Source of the DNA: Copromyces sp. CBS 386.78 | Taxonomy: Eukaryota; Ascomycota; Sordariomycetes; Sordariales; Sordariaceae | Reading direction: 5' to 3' | Assembly: GCA_030685235.1 (NCBI GenBank) | Contig: MU839175.1 | Span: 62,001-126,000 of the forward strand | DNA: 64,000 nucleotides | In this document: piece by piece, positions 1-11,329 of the stretch | Numbering within the stretch: the first letter of the stretch is position 1 | How the letters are laid out: every line of letters begins with the position of its first letter | Made by a program: the position numbers and the translations under genes | The notes under the pieces: generated by a model | What the model was told of the DNA's origin: nothing | The model's database searches: none | What the model saw: the letters and a program-made list of their open reading frames with translations, nothing else

Positions 1-1330
1 TAATAATATAAATATATATTTTAATTATATAAAAAATATATTTAATAAAGGAAGTTAATAATAATTATTTTATATATTATATATTTATAAAGAAAATATT
101 TAAAACTATTTAATATTAATACTTTTAATATTATAATATAAATATATTTTAATTTTACTAATAAGTTAAATTAATATCTAGTTCGAAACCCGTTCTTATT
201 ACATTAACTAGATTAGAACTTGTTTCGAACTAGATTATATACTTATAAATAATTTTTAATCTTAGGTAATAGAAAATATAATTTAAATACTATATATTAT
301 ACTATTTACGTATATTATATATAAATAATTTTTAAAATTATATATTTTATATTTGAACGAGAATTTATACTACTTTTCACTTTTAATCTTATTTTATTTA
401 TAATTTTTAAATATAAGAATAAAAAAAGTTATTTTGCTCGTATACTATGTAATATTCCATTATATTTTAATTTTATAATATTTAATTTAAAATATAGATT
501 ATAAATATATATAATTCGAATTCTAATTATAATAATACGATTATTAACTATTTTTAATTTTACTAATAGGTTAATATCTAATTCGAAACCTATTCCTATT
601 ACGTTAACTAAACTAGAACTTATTTCGAACTAAATTATATATTTATAAATAATTTTTAATCTTAGGAAGTAGAAAATATAATTTAAATACTATATATTAT
701 ATTCTTTACGTATATTATATATAAATAATTTGTAAAATTATATATTTTATATTTAAACGAGAATTTATACTACTTTTCACTTTTAATCTTATTTTATTCA
801 TAATTTTTAAATATAAGAATAAAAAAAGTTATTTAACTCGTATACTATTTAATATTCCATTATATTTTAATCTTATAGTATTTAATTTAAAATCTAGATT
901 ATAAATATACATAATTCGAATCCTAATTATAATAATACAATTATTAACTATTTTTAATTTTACTAATAAGTTAACATCGAGTTTAAAACCCGTTCCTATT
1001 ACGTTAACTAGACTAGAACTTATTTCGAACTATATTACTTAAATATAAACCAAATTTTAATAAAAATATTATAATTAATACTTTAGATTATTTTTATCCT
1101 ACCTAACCTAATTATAACCTATTAGAAACTAATTTCTAACGAGTTTAGGGTTTTCAATAATACCTACTTATTAATTCTTACATAAAATAATAATATTGAA
1201 TAAAAAACTTTTATAAAAAATAAATTATTTTATTTTTAAGTAAATAACCGTTTTAGGATTAGTTCCAATACAATTTGAAAATCATTCCATTTTGAATATA
1301 ACCGAAATTGTTAGGCCCTCAAAGTGGGTT
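1..1330. repeat. AT-rich RIP-type repeat region
   Basis: The first 1.3 kb is almost entirely A and T, full of TA dinucleotides, and has no credible reading frame. Composition changes sharply to GC-balanced DNA near 1300-1330. In Neurospora-like fungi this is what duplicated DNA looks like after repeat-induced point mutation. A 400-bp tandem repeat, listed separately, lies inside it. The original element is not recognisable; I see no transposase or reverse transcriptase remnant. Confidence 0.85.
150..1040. repeat. 400-bp tandem repeat, about 2.2 copies
   Basis: The landmark ttaatatct/ttcgaaacc recurs at about 171, 571 and 971, giving a period of 400 bp twice. Copies 1 and 2 align along their whole length, including landmarks such as taatcttagg, ctacttttcacttttaatc and aatattccattat. 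Copy 3 breaks off near 1040. Most differences between copies are C/T or G/A transitions, as expected after RIP. Copy 1 carries a hairpin-forming inverted repeat at 178-196 and 215-233 (arms begin ctagttcgaaac). Confidence 0.85.
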
Positions 1331-3398
1331 TGATTTCGCTTACAATGTGGGTCCTGAAATCACCTCAACCTTGGAACGGTTTTTTCACTCAATGGTTGAT
1401 CTGAGGTTTCCCCGATGGTTGAGGTGAGCTACCTACTCGCATCCTGGCAGATAACGTCGAGGTATAAGATTAGAGAGGGGAGAGTTGAGCACTGATGCCC
1501 AATGTTGGTTTTCATCTGAACACATCCACGTGTCTCTTCGTGTTGGAATTTCCGTGACCAACCGACGGATTGGATCGACAAGTTGGGAATCAATTCCATG
1601 TTCTGATAAGGAAAAGTTGAGAGACGGGACAACTTGAAAAATGACCAAGAAGATGAATGGCGAACAGAAAGAAAAAGAGAAAGAACGGTGATCCTGGACG
1701 ACGTGGAACGCAGTGACGTTCGTGAACGGAGCCTCATCAACGCGCTACTGTAATTGGCCCAGATGGTAGCAGGGGTGGAGACACGAGACCCACCCTGCCC
1801 CTGCGCCACCGCTTTCCAATTGGAACCCCCCTGCCCGGCACTGAACCCCCACTGCCGCTCACGTCGCTGCAGTGCAGTGCCGATGGCGTCGTTCGTTTTT
1901 CCCACGGAAGGAACGTGCAAGTGCCGCACCCATCCCATTTGGGGGAAATTGGACAATGAAATTATTCAAGATGCAAGGTTTTTACTCGTCTTCAACCACA
2001 GACAGAAGTGACAGTGCCGCGCAGCATCGTTCGTATCGACACCTCCAACCGCACATCTTTTTTCTCCCCTTCCCTGATCCTTTCCGCGCAAGCCACGCAA
2101 ATCCACGATGATCAGTTGATTTGCCCTGGAAGCGCTGCCACTGCCAACCTCCAACCTCTCGACAATCCCTCCTCCAAGGCATTCGCTGGCTGCTGATCCT
2201 GCGAGAATGCCCTTTTCTCGACAACAAGATATACCATCACATCGAGTCATTCTTGTTCGAGAGCATCATTGAGTCGCTGACATGTGCTAACATTGCTAAG
2301 ATCATCAAGCTTTCCCAGTCCCGATTGCCTTCCCATGGCTCCTCTCCCAATACTCCCCGTTGCTCCCGAACAAACGACGCCCCTGGTCGCCCAACGGCTT
2401 CCTCCGTTACTAAAGAAACCAATTTCCGTTTACCGGCGCACTGCTTCCAAGAAACAAAAGTCACACCGAACAAGTCCAGACCCAGAATCAATCGGCCTAT
2501 CCGCCTACCGTCGCACGCTTGCAAGTCACCTTGTGCCTTAGGTTGTTACGTCCGAAGAGTCTGACGAGTGACGACAATGAGCATTGCACTCGGTACATAC
2601 CCATCCTTCCATCCTTCATAACGGAGATCGCAGGATCAACATCCTGCTATTATTGGAATATCACACTGCAATTCCTTGTTCCGGGATTACTACCCAGGCC
2701 AGGGAAGCCCCTGGATCGACACGCTAATCACCATCAATAATACCGCACAGTGGAGGACCCTGTTTCAAGATGGTTAGGCGCTGGAGGTATAAAAGGAGGA
2801 CGACCCCTTTTCACAATCCATGCCAATTGCCAAATCCCAGCGCAGATACCGTGGCTCATTTCAACATATTCTATCCAAGAGTTATCACAGATGTCGCTTG
2901 CGATGCAATCGTTTTCCAACAAAATGCACTCTGATGCATAATCGAAACCTCTTCGGTTTGTATAGTTGTCGACAGACTGCCCACAAGTCACAGGCTCATC
3001 TCCGAATCACACACAAACTCGAGAGCTTCCCTGGATAGCGACATATCCAACACCATTGTGCAGCCAAGCCACTGCGATGACTGTTTCGGACGGAGATCTT
3101 GATGTCTGCTCCCGACGGCATCCGGCATTGTCAAACGACGGAAGCCATGCATGTCTCGGGTACCTGCATTGTTTATTCGGTGGGAGCTCTCACCCTCAGG
3201 TCGCTCCTTAGGTGTGTCGTGGACTGTCTTGGATACGCAACGTCAAAATCATGGCAGATACCGTGATAACTAATCACCATCAGCGAGCAAGTGCTCGTTT
3301 TTCGCTGGCCAGTTCGAGTCGTTTATACCACAGAAGACTACGACATGCACCATCTAACTGATATGTTTACTTCCAAGAGTCTATTTACGATTTGCCAT
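1331..3398. other. Intergenic, no gene seen
   Basis: About 2 kb of GC-balanced DNA between the AT-rich block and the 3' end of the first gene. Small open frames occur on both strands, but none resembles a known protein, has a convincing start, or joins others through good splice sites. A TATA-like tataaaa lies near 2790 on plus without an obvious gene after it. Confidence 0.5.
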
Positions 3399-6300
3399 CT
3401 ACAAGTGTAAATCCAACCCCGGCCTGACATCCAGGAAAACGATCTTTGTTTCCGCGTCGTTAGCACTGCCAGCAGTACCAGGACGGTGCACCACAAAATC
3501 CCACCCAGACTTCTTCAAATACGTCGTTTTCCCACTCTGGCTGATCAAGTCCAAAAAGTTATTCAACGTCATCTTGGCCGCTTCAGACTCGCTGATGTTG
3601 AGAGCCCATTGCAGAGTTTCTACCCATGGTCTTCTACCACCCACCTCGTTGTAGTCGTTCTGTCGTGCAGCAGAAGCGTAACTGTTGTACTTGACAGTGT
3701 TGAACCCGGAGCAGGACTGGCAAGGAATCATCCTGGGCTTATCTTCCGGTATCCATGGTGGAGATGGCACTGCCTCTTCGCTTTTGGGTTTAAGCAAGTC
3801 GATGGGTTTGGTGAGTTTGCATTTCTTGGTTGGAGGAGGTCCAGTAGAGGTATGGTCCCAAGTGGAACCCAAGAAGCTGTGGTCATCTCCATGACCATCT
3901 CGTGATCGTTTCCTCCCTTCTGAGTCCTTTCCATCCAAACTCAGCATGCCAATCTCTCGTCCGTTCTGTATTTGAGCCATGTTCTCTTCTCGTCGACTCC
4001 CATCTGCCGCAAAGGCAATCTCGAGTTCCTCTTCCAAGTGGGCTAAACCCTCCAACAGCGCGTGCATAACAGCCTGATCATCATCATCATCATTCCCCAT
4101 TCCCACCTCCATATTATCCGAATGTTCTCCTTCGGCTGCCCCTGGCAACTTCTCGACGGCCTGACGCCCGTTCAAGAATTTCGCATGCCATTTCTTCACA
4201 AGAGAATCTACCTTTGCTAGCTCCCATATCCCCGAGCCTTGGTACTGATTCCATAATCGACGAGCCTGCCACGGAGAAATGCCGAGCGCGTCGTGGAGCA
4301 TGTTTATAGCGTTGTCCAGTGGACTTGGACTTGGAGAGGAAAGGTGGGATCCTGGAAAAAGATGGTGCTTGGTGGAGAAGTAAGACATGTTGATGCCGAT
4401 GCCCATGGTATTCCCGGTAGAGGTACGATTGTGAGCAGCCGCGCGTTGGGTGATTAGGCCAGGACACCCAGGACATGGAGGGAGCGGGGAGGAGTAGCGG
4501 CTTGGACCGGTTGGGTCTTGCTGATGCTGATGCTGTTGGGAGCAATGAGGCTTCGGAAAGACAGCGTCGGCGACTGACGGGAAGTCTATTGAAGGGGTCT
4601 TCATATGGGGCGTATTGGAGGAGCTGGAAGGACGTTCTCTGAACACCGTGGACGTGGACGTGCTCTCGGTGTTCAAGTTGACAAGGTCAGTAAGATGTCT
4701 CAGCACCAAAAGGGTTTGGACATCTTCTGGCAATTTTTTCGAAAAGGGTGACCGTGCTGAGTTCATGGGCTTGGTGCGAGTGTCTTCTCCTTCGTCCATG
4801 TGCTGTTCACCGTGGTCCTGACCATGATCTTCTACAGATGTCCTCCTTGTTTTCTCCATGTCGTCGGTCTCAACACCACATGCACCCAGAACCTCCTCAA
4901 GAGCATCATCCAGTTCTTTCCCAAAGTCAGAGCCGCCCCCCGAAAATTGTAACTTCAACAGCCTCAACGTCTCGCTTATCCCCCGTCGAATCAGCAACCC
5001 CCGAACTAAAACTTGGTCCCGAAAACAAGGTTGGCAGTAAACCGTCCCGCGAGCTGGCGGCCATGGTGTGTATCGGCCATGATGGCCGTGGGAGAGGGGG
5101 TAGAAGGCAGTTTTGATGTTGACGTTGACGTTGACGTTCGCAAGATATGGAGGCTGAGGCGGGGAAATGATGTGGATTTGGGTCTCCGAAGGGGCTTCCC
5201 CTTCGAACCTGAAGGTCACAGGTGATACAGGAGCTTGTCGTTTTGGCTGCGATTTCGGTGGGGGTGGCGAGTAGTCGTTGATGATCTCTGGGCCGGAGAC
5301 GGGGACGGGGACGGAGTGGTCTTGCTCTGAGATGGATCCGGATTCAAACTTTGATTCGCAAGAGGAAGAGGAGGAGTCTGTAGATGGTTTGTATGTCCCG
5401 TCGAGGCCGAGTGGTAGACGTCTTCCTCGTTTTGTCTTTGTCTCCTGGGGTGCTGCTGGTTGGTTCTTGGTTCTGGGTTTCGCATTTGCTTGAGGTGCTT
5501 CGCTGACTCCAGTTGGACTCCCATTTCCCACATCTTCCTTCCTAGTCGCTGTCGCTAATCCTCGGCGGTTTTGGTTCCCATTGGGTTCATCCTTCTTTTT
5601 CGTCCTCTTCCTCTTCACATCCCCCTCAGAGAACTCAACAGAACCCTCAGAGCTATCCCACTCATCGCTATCGCTATACTCCTCACTAGTCGTCTCCGAC
5701 GGCCGGAAAGATAGATCGCTACCCTCTCGCCTCCCAACCCGTGGCCGTTTCCCCTTCAAGTTCCCGGTCAAGGTCATGGCGGGCCGGGGAGCTGCTCCAT
5801 GTCCAAATCCCCCTCTAGGCCTTCCTAACATCCGTCGTATGACCTCTTCCTTCATGTCAGTCATCGGTAGGAACCTGCGTACTATAACTTTTGCTTCATG
5901 TGGGGCCTTTCTCCGTTTTCCTTTCAAGTTCTCTTTGCCCTCTTCCGAGCTCCAAGCGGAGTCAAAGCTATTGCTTTCATCGTCCATTGATGTTGATCCT
6001 GGCTTGTATTTGTAGGAGGGATCATAGATACGGGTAGTCCCATGTCGGTTCTTTTGCTTGATCTTATGCCTGCCGAACGTGGGAGGGAGACATGGGCGTG
6101 CCTCGCATGGGACTATTTTGATTTTCCCCTGAGGAATCACATCGTCTTCTTCGGCTTTGGGTCTGTCGGGTAAGCCTTCGGTATCATGGTTAACCCTGAT
6201 ACAATCATGAGCTTTACCCTTCTTCGGAACATCATCTTCATTCTTTGTTTCATCACCACCCTCTGGCACGCCGCGAACTCTCTTCCTCCTTGGTCTGCTT

Positions 6301-7991
6301 CCGCCATCGGAATCGGTTGAGGACCACTCATCGCTGTCGTCCTCTTCGTCTTTGGATGGCCTGTAGGAAGGATCCAAGACGGACTTTGCTTTCTTCTTCT
6401 TCTTCTTCTTCGGTCTTTGTTTTTCGTCATCACTCTTTTTCGGGTCATTCTCGTCCTCATCTGGCAATTTTGGTGGCTGCGTCTTTGCGACGATCAGACC
6501 CTTGGTCGTCTTGATGTTTGTGTTTGTCGCGGTATTGTTCCTATTGACCACCCCTTTTTCCACGGCCTTGATTCCTTGGTCAGAGTCAGAGTCAGAGTCA
6601 GACTCGTCTTCTTGGTCCTTTTGTGACTTGTAGGAAGGATCCACATCCCAAACGGATTTCCCTTTCCTCTGTTTTATCGGCTTTTTCTTTCCATGGCCAC
6701 TCTCTTCCGCCAACATGTTGCTCCTAGAGGTCTCTTCATGTTCCTCTGGCAACTTCCCTGGCAATTTCCCCGGCCCCATCCTGGAAGATTTGCCCTTGCT
6801 CTTCTTAACCCTTTTGGACTTGACCTTTACATCATCTACCACCAGCCCGTTCAGTCCTCTCGGCCCTTTTATCCCTTTATCGGACCCGCCATCTTGCTCA
6901 TCATGGTCGAAACTAGACTCGTCGCTGTTCCCTGAAGGCCGATAACTGGGATCATCTATGCGCTTGCGTTTGAGTCTGTTTGGAACTGGTGGTGGTGGTG
7001 GTGGTGGCGGTGGCGGCGGCGGCGGTGGTGGCCGTGTTGGTCGTGACGATGGTAGTGCTCGAGGTAATCGCGGTAGTAATGGTGGTGGTCGTGGTGCTGG
7101 TGGTGGTGACATGGACATACTCGTGACACCGACACTCGTGACAGGCGACAAATTTTCCTGTTCCCCGTATATGTATTCGTGGGATTGACCAACGACGGAG
7201 TCGGAGACTGGGAGATCACCAGCCACAAACCCCATATCCATATCCGCGTCCTCATCGGATTCACCACTGTCCATGTCCAATTTGGAGGGACGATACGAGG
7301 GATCCGGAATATGTGCTGCTGCTGGCTTATATGTAGTCTTTGTTCTTTCCTTTGTGACTTTGCCGTCATCATCATCTTTGTTGACTTTGTTGACTTTGTC
7401 GACTTGGGTCGCTTTCATGTTGGTAGCTGCTGACTTGTTCATCACCTTGACGGCGAATACGTTGAGCTTTGGTCTTGTTGGTTCGTCATGTTCATGTTCC
7501 AATTCATCCATGTCGTCCACGACTAGCAATTTCCGTACAGGTACTCTGGCTCTTGCTTGAAGTGCATGTGCTGCCCTGGGGCTCATGTCAAACGGCTCAG
7601 GGCCATCATTGCGAATGCGCGTCGCCGCCGCCGCAGCCGCCGTTACGTCGGTGATCTGCCCGTGGGGACGTTTCTCTTTGGTCGGAATTCGCTTGGTCAG
7701 AGTCACGGTGGTGGTCGGCTTTGGACTAGGTGCAGCAGCATTGGGCGTGAAGGTCGTGGTCGTCGTTGGCTTCGGTGGAGCGGTTGCCCCTGCCTTAGTA
7801 CCTGTATTGATTGTTGTCGCCGAGGTATTGAACCGTTTATCAGCTAGGAGTCTCTCCTTTCCCTTTCTTCGTCGTCGTCGTCGTCCTGTTGGGGTTGGAA
7901 TTGGGGGTGGTGGAGGTGGTAGCGGCGGGCCACCACCGCTGGGCCGGCTGGGGAAGAGGGAGGCCAAGTCGAGCCTCTTAGATGGCGACAT
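3399..7991 (-). CDS. Large disordered protein with seven DPSYRPS-type motifs
   Basis: Intronless frame of 1530 residues, function unknown. I start at the ATG at 7991 (MSPSKRLDLASLF): the frame stays open upstream to 8282 but contains no earlier ATG. The N-terminus has a polyproline run (about residues 19-26) and a basic RRRRRKGK patch that could be a nuclear signal. A second polyproline tract follows near residue 320. Seven motifs of the type D-P-S-Y-R-P-S, each followed by a Ser/Asp/Glu-rich tail, occur near residues 230, 345, 450, 540, 657, 758 and 863. Most of the chain is low complexity, rich in K, S, D, E and P, with R/K clusters. The last 400 residues look more ordered, with helical WQARRLWNQYQG and ETLQWALNISESEAAKM segments. 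Nuclear location is inference. I recognise no named family. Confidence 0.75.
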   Translation of the reverse strand: MSPSKRLDLASLFPSRPSGGGPPLPPPPPPIPTPTGRRRRRRKGKERLLADKRFNTSATTINTGTKAGATAPPKPTTTTTFTPNAAAPSPKPTTTVTLTKRIPTKEKRPHGQITDVTAAAAAATRIRNDGPEPFDMSPRAAHALQARARVPVRKLLVVDDMDELEHEHDEPTRPKLNVFAVKVMNKSAATNMKATQVDKVNKVNKDDDDGKVTKERTKTTYKPAAAHIPDPSYRPSKLDMDSGESDEDADMDMGFVAGDLPVSDSVVGQSHEYIYGEQENLSPVTSVGVTSMSMSPPPAPRPPPLLPRLPRALPSSRPTRPPPPPPPPPPPPPPPVPNRLKRKRIDDPSYRPSGNSDESSFDHDEQDGGSDKGIKGPRGLNGLVVDDVKVKSKRVKKSKGKSSRMGPGKLPGKLPEEHEETSRSNMLAEESGHGKKKPIKQRKGKSVWDVDPSYKSQKDQEDESDSDSDSDQGIKAVEKGVVNRNNTATNTNIKTTKGLIVAKTQPPKLPDEDENDPKKSDDEKQRPKKKKKKKAKSVLDPSYRPSKDEEDDSDEWSSTDSDGGSRPRRKRVRGVPEGGDETKNEDDVPKKGKAHDCIRVNHDTEGLPDRPKAEEDDVIPQGKIKIVPCEARPCLPPTFGRHKIKQKNRHGTTRIYDPSYKYKPGSTSMDDESNSFDSAWSSEEGKENLKGKRRKAPHEAKVIVRRFLPMTDMKEEVIRRMLGRPRGGFGHGAAPRPAMTLTGNLKGKRPRVGRREGSDLSFRPSETTSEEYSDSDEWDSSEGSVEFSEGDVKRKRTKKKDEPNGNQNRRGLATATRKEDVGNGSPTGVSEAPQANAKPRTKNQPAAPQETKTKRGRRLPLGLDGTYKPSTDSSSSSCESKFESGSISEQDHSVPVPVSGPEIINDYSPPPPKSQPKRQAPVSPVTFRFEGEAPSETQIHIISPPQPPYLANVNVNVNIKTAFYPLSHGHHGRYTPWPPARGTVYCQPCFRDQVLVRGLLIRRGISETLRLLKLQFSGGGSDFGKELDDALEEVLGACGVETDDMEKTRRTSVEDHGQDHGEQHMDEGEDTRTKPMNSARSPFSKKLPEDVQTLLVLRHLTDLVNLNTESTSTSTVFRERPSSSSNTPHMKTPSIDFPSVADAVFPKPHCSQQHQHQQDPTGPSRYSSPLPPCPGCPGLITQRAAAHNRTSTGNTMGIGINMSYFSTKHHLFPGSHLSSPSPSPLDNAINMLHDALGISPWQARRLWNQYQGSGIWELAKVDSLVKKWHAKFLNGRQAVEKLPGAAEGEHSDNMEVGMGNDDDDDQAVMHALLEGLAHLEEELEIAFAADGSRREENMAQIQNGREIGMLSLDGKDSEGRKRSRDGHGDDHSFLGSTWDHTSTGPPPTKKCKLTKPIDLLKPKSEEAVPSPPWIPEDKPRMIPCQSCSGFNTVKYNSYASAARQNDYNEVGGRRPWVETLQWALNISESEAAKMTLNNFLDLISQSGKTTYLKKSGWDFVVHRPGTAGSANDAETKIVFLDVRPGLDLHL

Positions 7992-8958
7992 TGTGGTGGT
8001 GATGATGATGCTTTCAGGCGGCTTGCTCTTGCGCGTTCTGTTGGTGCATGTCAATAATCGGGAACTGTTACCTCTAAAGAATGGTGGAAATGGTAAAATT
8101 TTGAGAACATAAAGAGAAAGGTGAAAAACTTGGGAAAATCCACCGCCTGTCTTCCAAGTAGGTACAAAATGAGATTCTTGGGCGATTCGATCCCATCCTG
8201 TGTGGCTAGGTAAGGTAGGTAAGGTAGTCCCCGATACACTGCGCGTTCTTTGTTGCTGTGCAGCTTCTTTGAGGTTGATCACGACAGGTATAAAGGTAGG
8301 TAGATTTCCCTAGAGCCATTTTCGGCTTTCGCCTTTGTCGTGCCGCTCAACGGCTTAAGGGGGACAGTCCGAGTGTGGCTTGCTTGACCCGGCAAACAAA
8401 GCACAGAATGCCACACACAGCCAGGACCGGCTTCGAACATGACGCATGAACTAACAGGGAGGCAGATACCTCTTATCATACTTTCCCCAATCGAGTTTAT
8501 CAAGGAAAAGAGAGTTGTGATATCTAACAGTCTAGAGTGCCCATAAACCCCCTTCCGAGAACTCGTAAAACTTGCAATGCGATCAACTTGAGACATTGAT
8601 ACAACACATATCATCCAAAGGTTAAAGTGGCGAACCGAGTGTTGAATCGGTCAAAAGGTTCATTGGTTGTAGCATGGCTGGTGGCACGACATAGGAGAAC
8701 GGGGACTTGCTAGTACGAAATGAAGGGTATCAAAACTTGCATTAACTTTCGACCAACCAAACCAGCTAAACATGCCTCTACCTAAGAAACGCAAGGTGGC
8801 CTGGTTCCATCCCGCCAGGAAAGCTGGATTAACTCGCGCTAAAAGCAAGACTCAAGGACCGAAAAGAAAACTTGGAATGAAAATGATGGTCGCTTCATAC
8901 AGCCCCAAAAAGAAGAAACCCCCCCAAAAAAAACCAAGGTCACTAGAACAGTGCCTCA
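7992..8958. other. Intergenic, promoter side of the disordered-protein gene
   Basis: About 970 bp between the start of the 1530-residue gene and the stop of the SYLF gene; both genes lie on minus. It should hold the 3' UTR of one and the promoter of the other. No RNA gene or further coding region was recognised. Confidence 0.5.
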
Positions 8959-11162
8959 CTACTGACGCTTATGATCACCCACATCCGGCCTGTAAACTCC
9001 ATCCTCGACATATGCAGGCGGTAACTCATCCCGCTCAGTCACTCCATCAGTCTGGGGAGGATGCGCCGGATGTCCAGGATAGCCGGGCACGGCGGGCGCA
9101 TGTGCATGTGCAGTTGACGAAGACGAGCCAGTCCCGAACTCCTCATACGAAGGCGGGGGCGGTTCGGAACCATGAGCATGAGCATGACCGTGGGCGTGGG
9201 CAGACTCAGCAGCAGCTTCGGCGGCCTTTGCGCGTGCGGCATCTGACGCCTGTGGTCCGGGAGCGGGTGGTACCATTCCGGCGGTTCCCGCTGTAGATGG
9301 GCCAGCCGAGTTGATGTCGAGACCGCGGACACCAGAAGTTAGGCCACTGACTTCAGCCGGGCCCGGGCCGCTTCCTGTGTTGTAAGGGGCGTGGTAGGCG
9401 TTTGTTGGGTGTTGGTTTAAGGGGGAGAAGTGGCCGTGGGCACCACCACCACCGCCGGCGTATCCTTGGCCCTGAGGTGCCTGCTCGGAGAGGAGCTGGG
9501 GGTCGTAGAGGTAGCCTCCTGTTCCTGCGGGGGCTGGAGCAGGGCCGCCAGCTGGGCCATGGCCGCCGGGAGGGTTGCCAGGAGCGTAGTATCCCTCGGC
9601 GAGAGACTGCTCATATAGGAGCTGAGGTTGGTAAGACTGCTGCTGTCCTTGGCCGGGGTGCGGCTGCTGCTGCTGCTGCTGAACGGGAGCAGGTTGGACA
9701 TGATGCTGCGGGATATGTCCTTGAGGCATATGTACCGTCTGCTGCTGCTGGCCCTGCTGGCCCTGCTGACCCCTCCATCCCTCAGCGCCCTTCAGAACCT
9801 CCAAAAGACCGTTGACGGCGGGAGGAGCGGGCACCTCGCCCTTGAGGATCTGCTGAACGGTGACCTGTCTACCGTAGAACACGGCGTTGGCGTCCTTGCG
9901 CTCGGTGATGACGGTGCCGTCGACTTGCACGCCGGCATAGAAGCCGCGGGACTTGACGTAGCTGTAGACGGGCTTCTTGACGGCCTCAACGAAGGGGCTG
10001 GGCTTGCGGTTCTTGTTGGCTTCCTTGCCGACATTGTCTGGGTGGTCCGGGTCGTAGTCGGGATCGACAGGCGGGTTGGTGAACTGGGTGTTATCCGGGG
10101 AAAGGATGGGCTTGCCGTCAGCGGTCGTTGGCCTCGACGAAGGCTTAGCATCCTTGCCCTTGCCCTTGTCCGTCTTCTGCGCCTGTGGCACGCCCCAGTC
10201 CAGAGCACCGCCGGCGCCCCATGGTCCGGCGGTAACAGCCAGGTCGCTACCCAGACTGAGACGGGTGCGAGTGAAGGCGTCGAGGGCGTCCTTGGAGTTG
10301 ATGACGACGACGCAGTCGTAGATGTCCAGACCGACGACGAAGCCGGCGCCGATGCTGTGGACGTGGATGCCCGAGGGAGGGGACCAGGTGCCGTCGGGGA
10401 GGCGGGCGATCAGGATGCCGGAACCGCTGGCGCCCGTGACTTGGAAGCCGGCGCGGACGGTGGTGAAGATGGCCAAGCCTTGGGCCTTGGCAATGACCTT
10501 GGAAGGAATGGTGAGGAGAACACGCGACTTTTTCTTGGCGGTGGCAGCGTCCACGGGCTGTGTCTCGACCAGGGGCGGCTTGGAGGCGGTTTCGGCGGCC
10601 GTGGGCTCGGGGAAGGTGGTTTGAGGAGGGGCAGTGGTGGGAGCTGCGTCGCTGTAGATGCCGTCCTCTGTGAATCAAGTGGTTAGCTACCTTCTAGGAC
10701 TAGCTGTGTGAGGAGTGATGGGTAGAGAAAGAAAGAGGACATACTGCAGAAGCTCCTCAAGATACGGGCGGCCTTGTCGACCTCCTTATCAATGGGACCT
10801 GGCAGGAAGGCCTCGGAGCCCATCTTGTTGGCAAGGGCATTGATGGGACCGGCGGCCTTGGTTCCCCATCCTGCTAGCTTCTGACCCCATGAGAGCTTGA
10901 CCTTTTCGTCTCCAGCCTTGCCAGACGAGGAGGTAGGTCTAGGAGGGAATGGGGGCGGGTGTTGGTCGGTCGGGCTAAGGCCGTAGATGTCTTCCTTGTT
11001 GGCATACTGGGGGTGCGATGGGTTGTAGTCGGGAATGGGCACCTCGTCGGGATGGCGAGCTTGTTGTTGTTGTTGTTGATGACTGGAAGAGGGAGGAGGG
11101 CCAGGAGGAGGAGGAGGGAAGTACTGGGCTTGCAGCTTTTGTTTCTCGTCGTTGCCGCTCAT
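8959..11162 (-). CDS. SYLF-domain (YSC84/LSB3-like) protein
   Basis: Two exons, complement(8959..10667, 10745..11162), giving 708 residues. The 77-bp intron has a GTATGT donor and TTCACAG acceptor and restores the conserved junction RILRSFCKDGIYSD. The SYLF (DUF500) domain runs from about residue 89 to 425, with WGQKLAGWGTKAA, KVIAKAQGLAIFTTVRAGF, GSGILIARLPDG, GSDLAVTAGPWGAGGALDWG and GFYAGVQVDGTVITERKDAN. In yeast, SYLF proteins bind phosphoinositides and actin and act at endocytic patches with Las17. The yeast proteins end in an SH3 domain. Here none is visible; the last 280 or so residues are Gln/Pro/Gly/His-rich and disordered. The N-terminus is proline-rich (PPPPPGPPP), a possible SH3 ligand. 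A long GTT repeat lies just upstream of the start codon. Confidence 0.9.
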
Positions 11163-11171
11163 CGTTGTGTA

Positions 11172-11172
<1 letters not shown>

Positions 11173-11234
<62 letters not shown>

Positions 11235-11329
11235 AGGTTTGAGTGTATATTTTAGGGAAACGTAGATACGGTAGGGTCGAGGTCAATGGAGAAGAGATGG
11301 TGGTGTTGTTGTTGTTGTTGTTGTTGTTA
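11173..11329. repeat. Two GTT/AAC trinucleotide arrays
   Basis: An almost perfect GTT run of about 20 units covers 11173-11234, ending some 10 bp from the SYLF start codon. A shorter run lies at 11304-11329. On the sense strand of that gene they read as AAC repeats in the 5' leader, as CAA/AAC-rich leaders often do in these fungi. Length variation between strains is likely. Confidence 0.9.

Noticed and set aside
1..1330. AT-rich start taken as mitochondrial DNA
   Set aside because: No mitochondrial genes or tRNAs; tandem copies differing by transitions and a smooth join to normal nuclear DNA fit RIP instead.
8772..9296. Plus-strand frame beginning MPLPKKRKV, resembling a classic nuclear localisation signal
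   Set aside because: It is antisense to the 3' end of the SYLF gene, later becomes His/Gln-rich shadow sequence, and matches no family. The signal-like start looks like chance.
9628..10686. Long plus-strand frame (352 residues)
   Set aside because: Antisense shadow of the SYLF gene; no domain.
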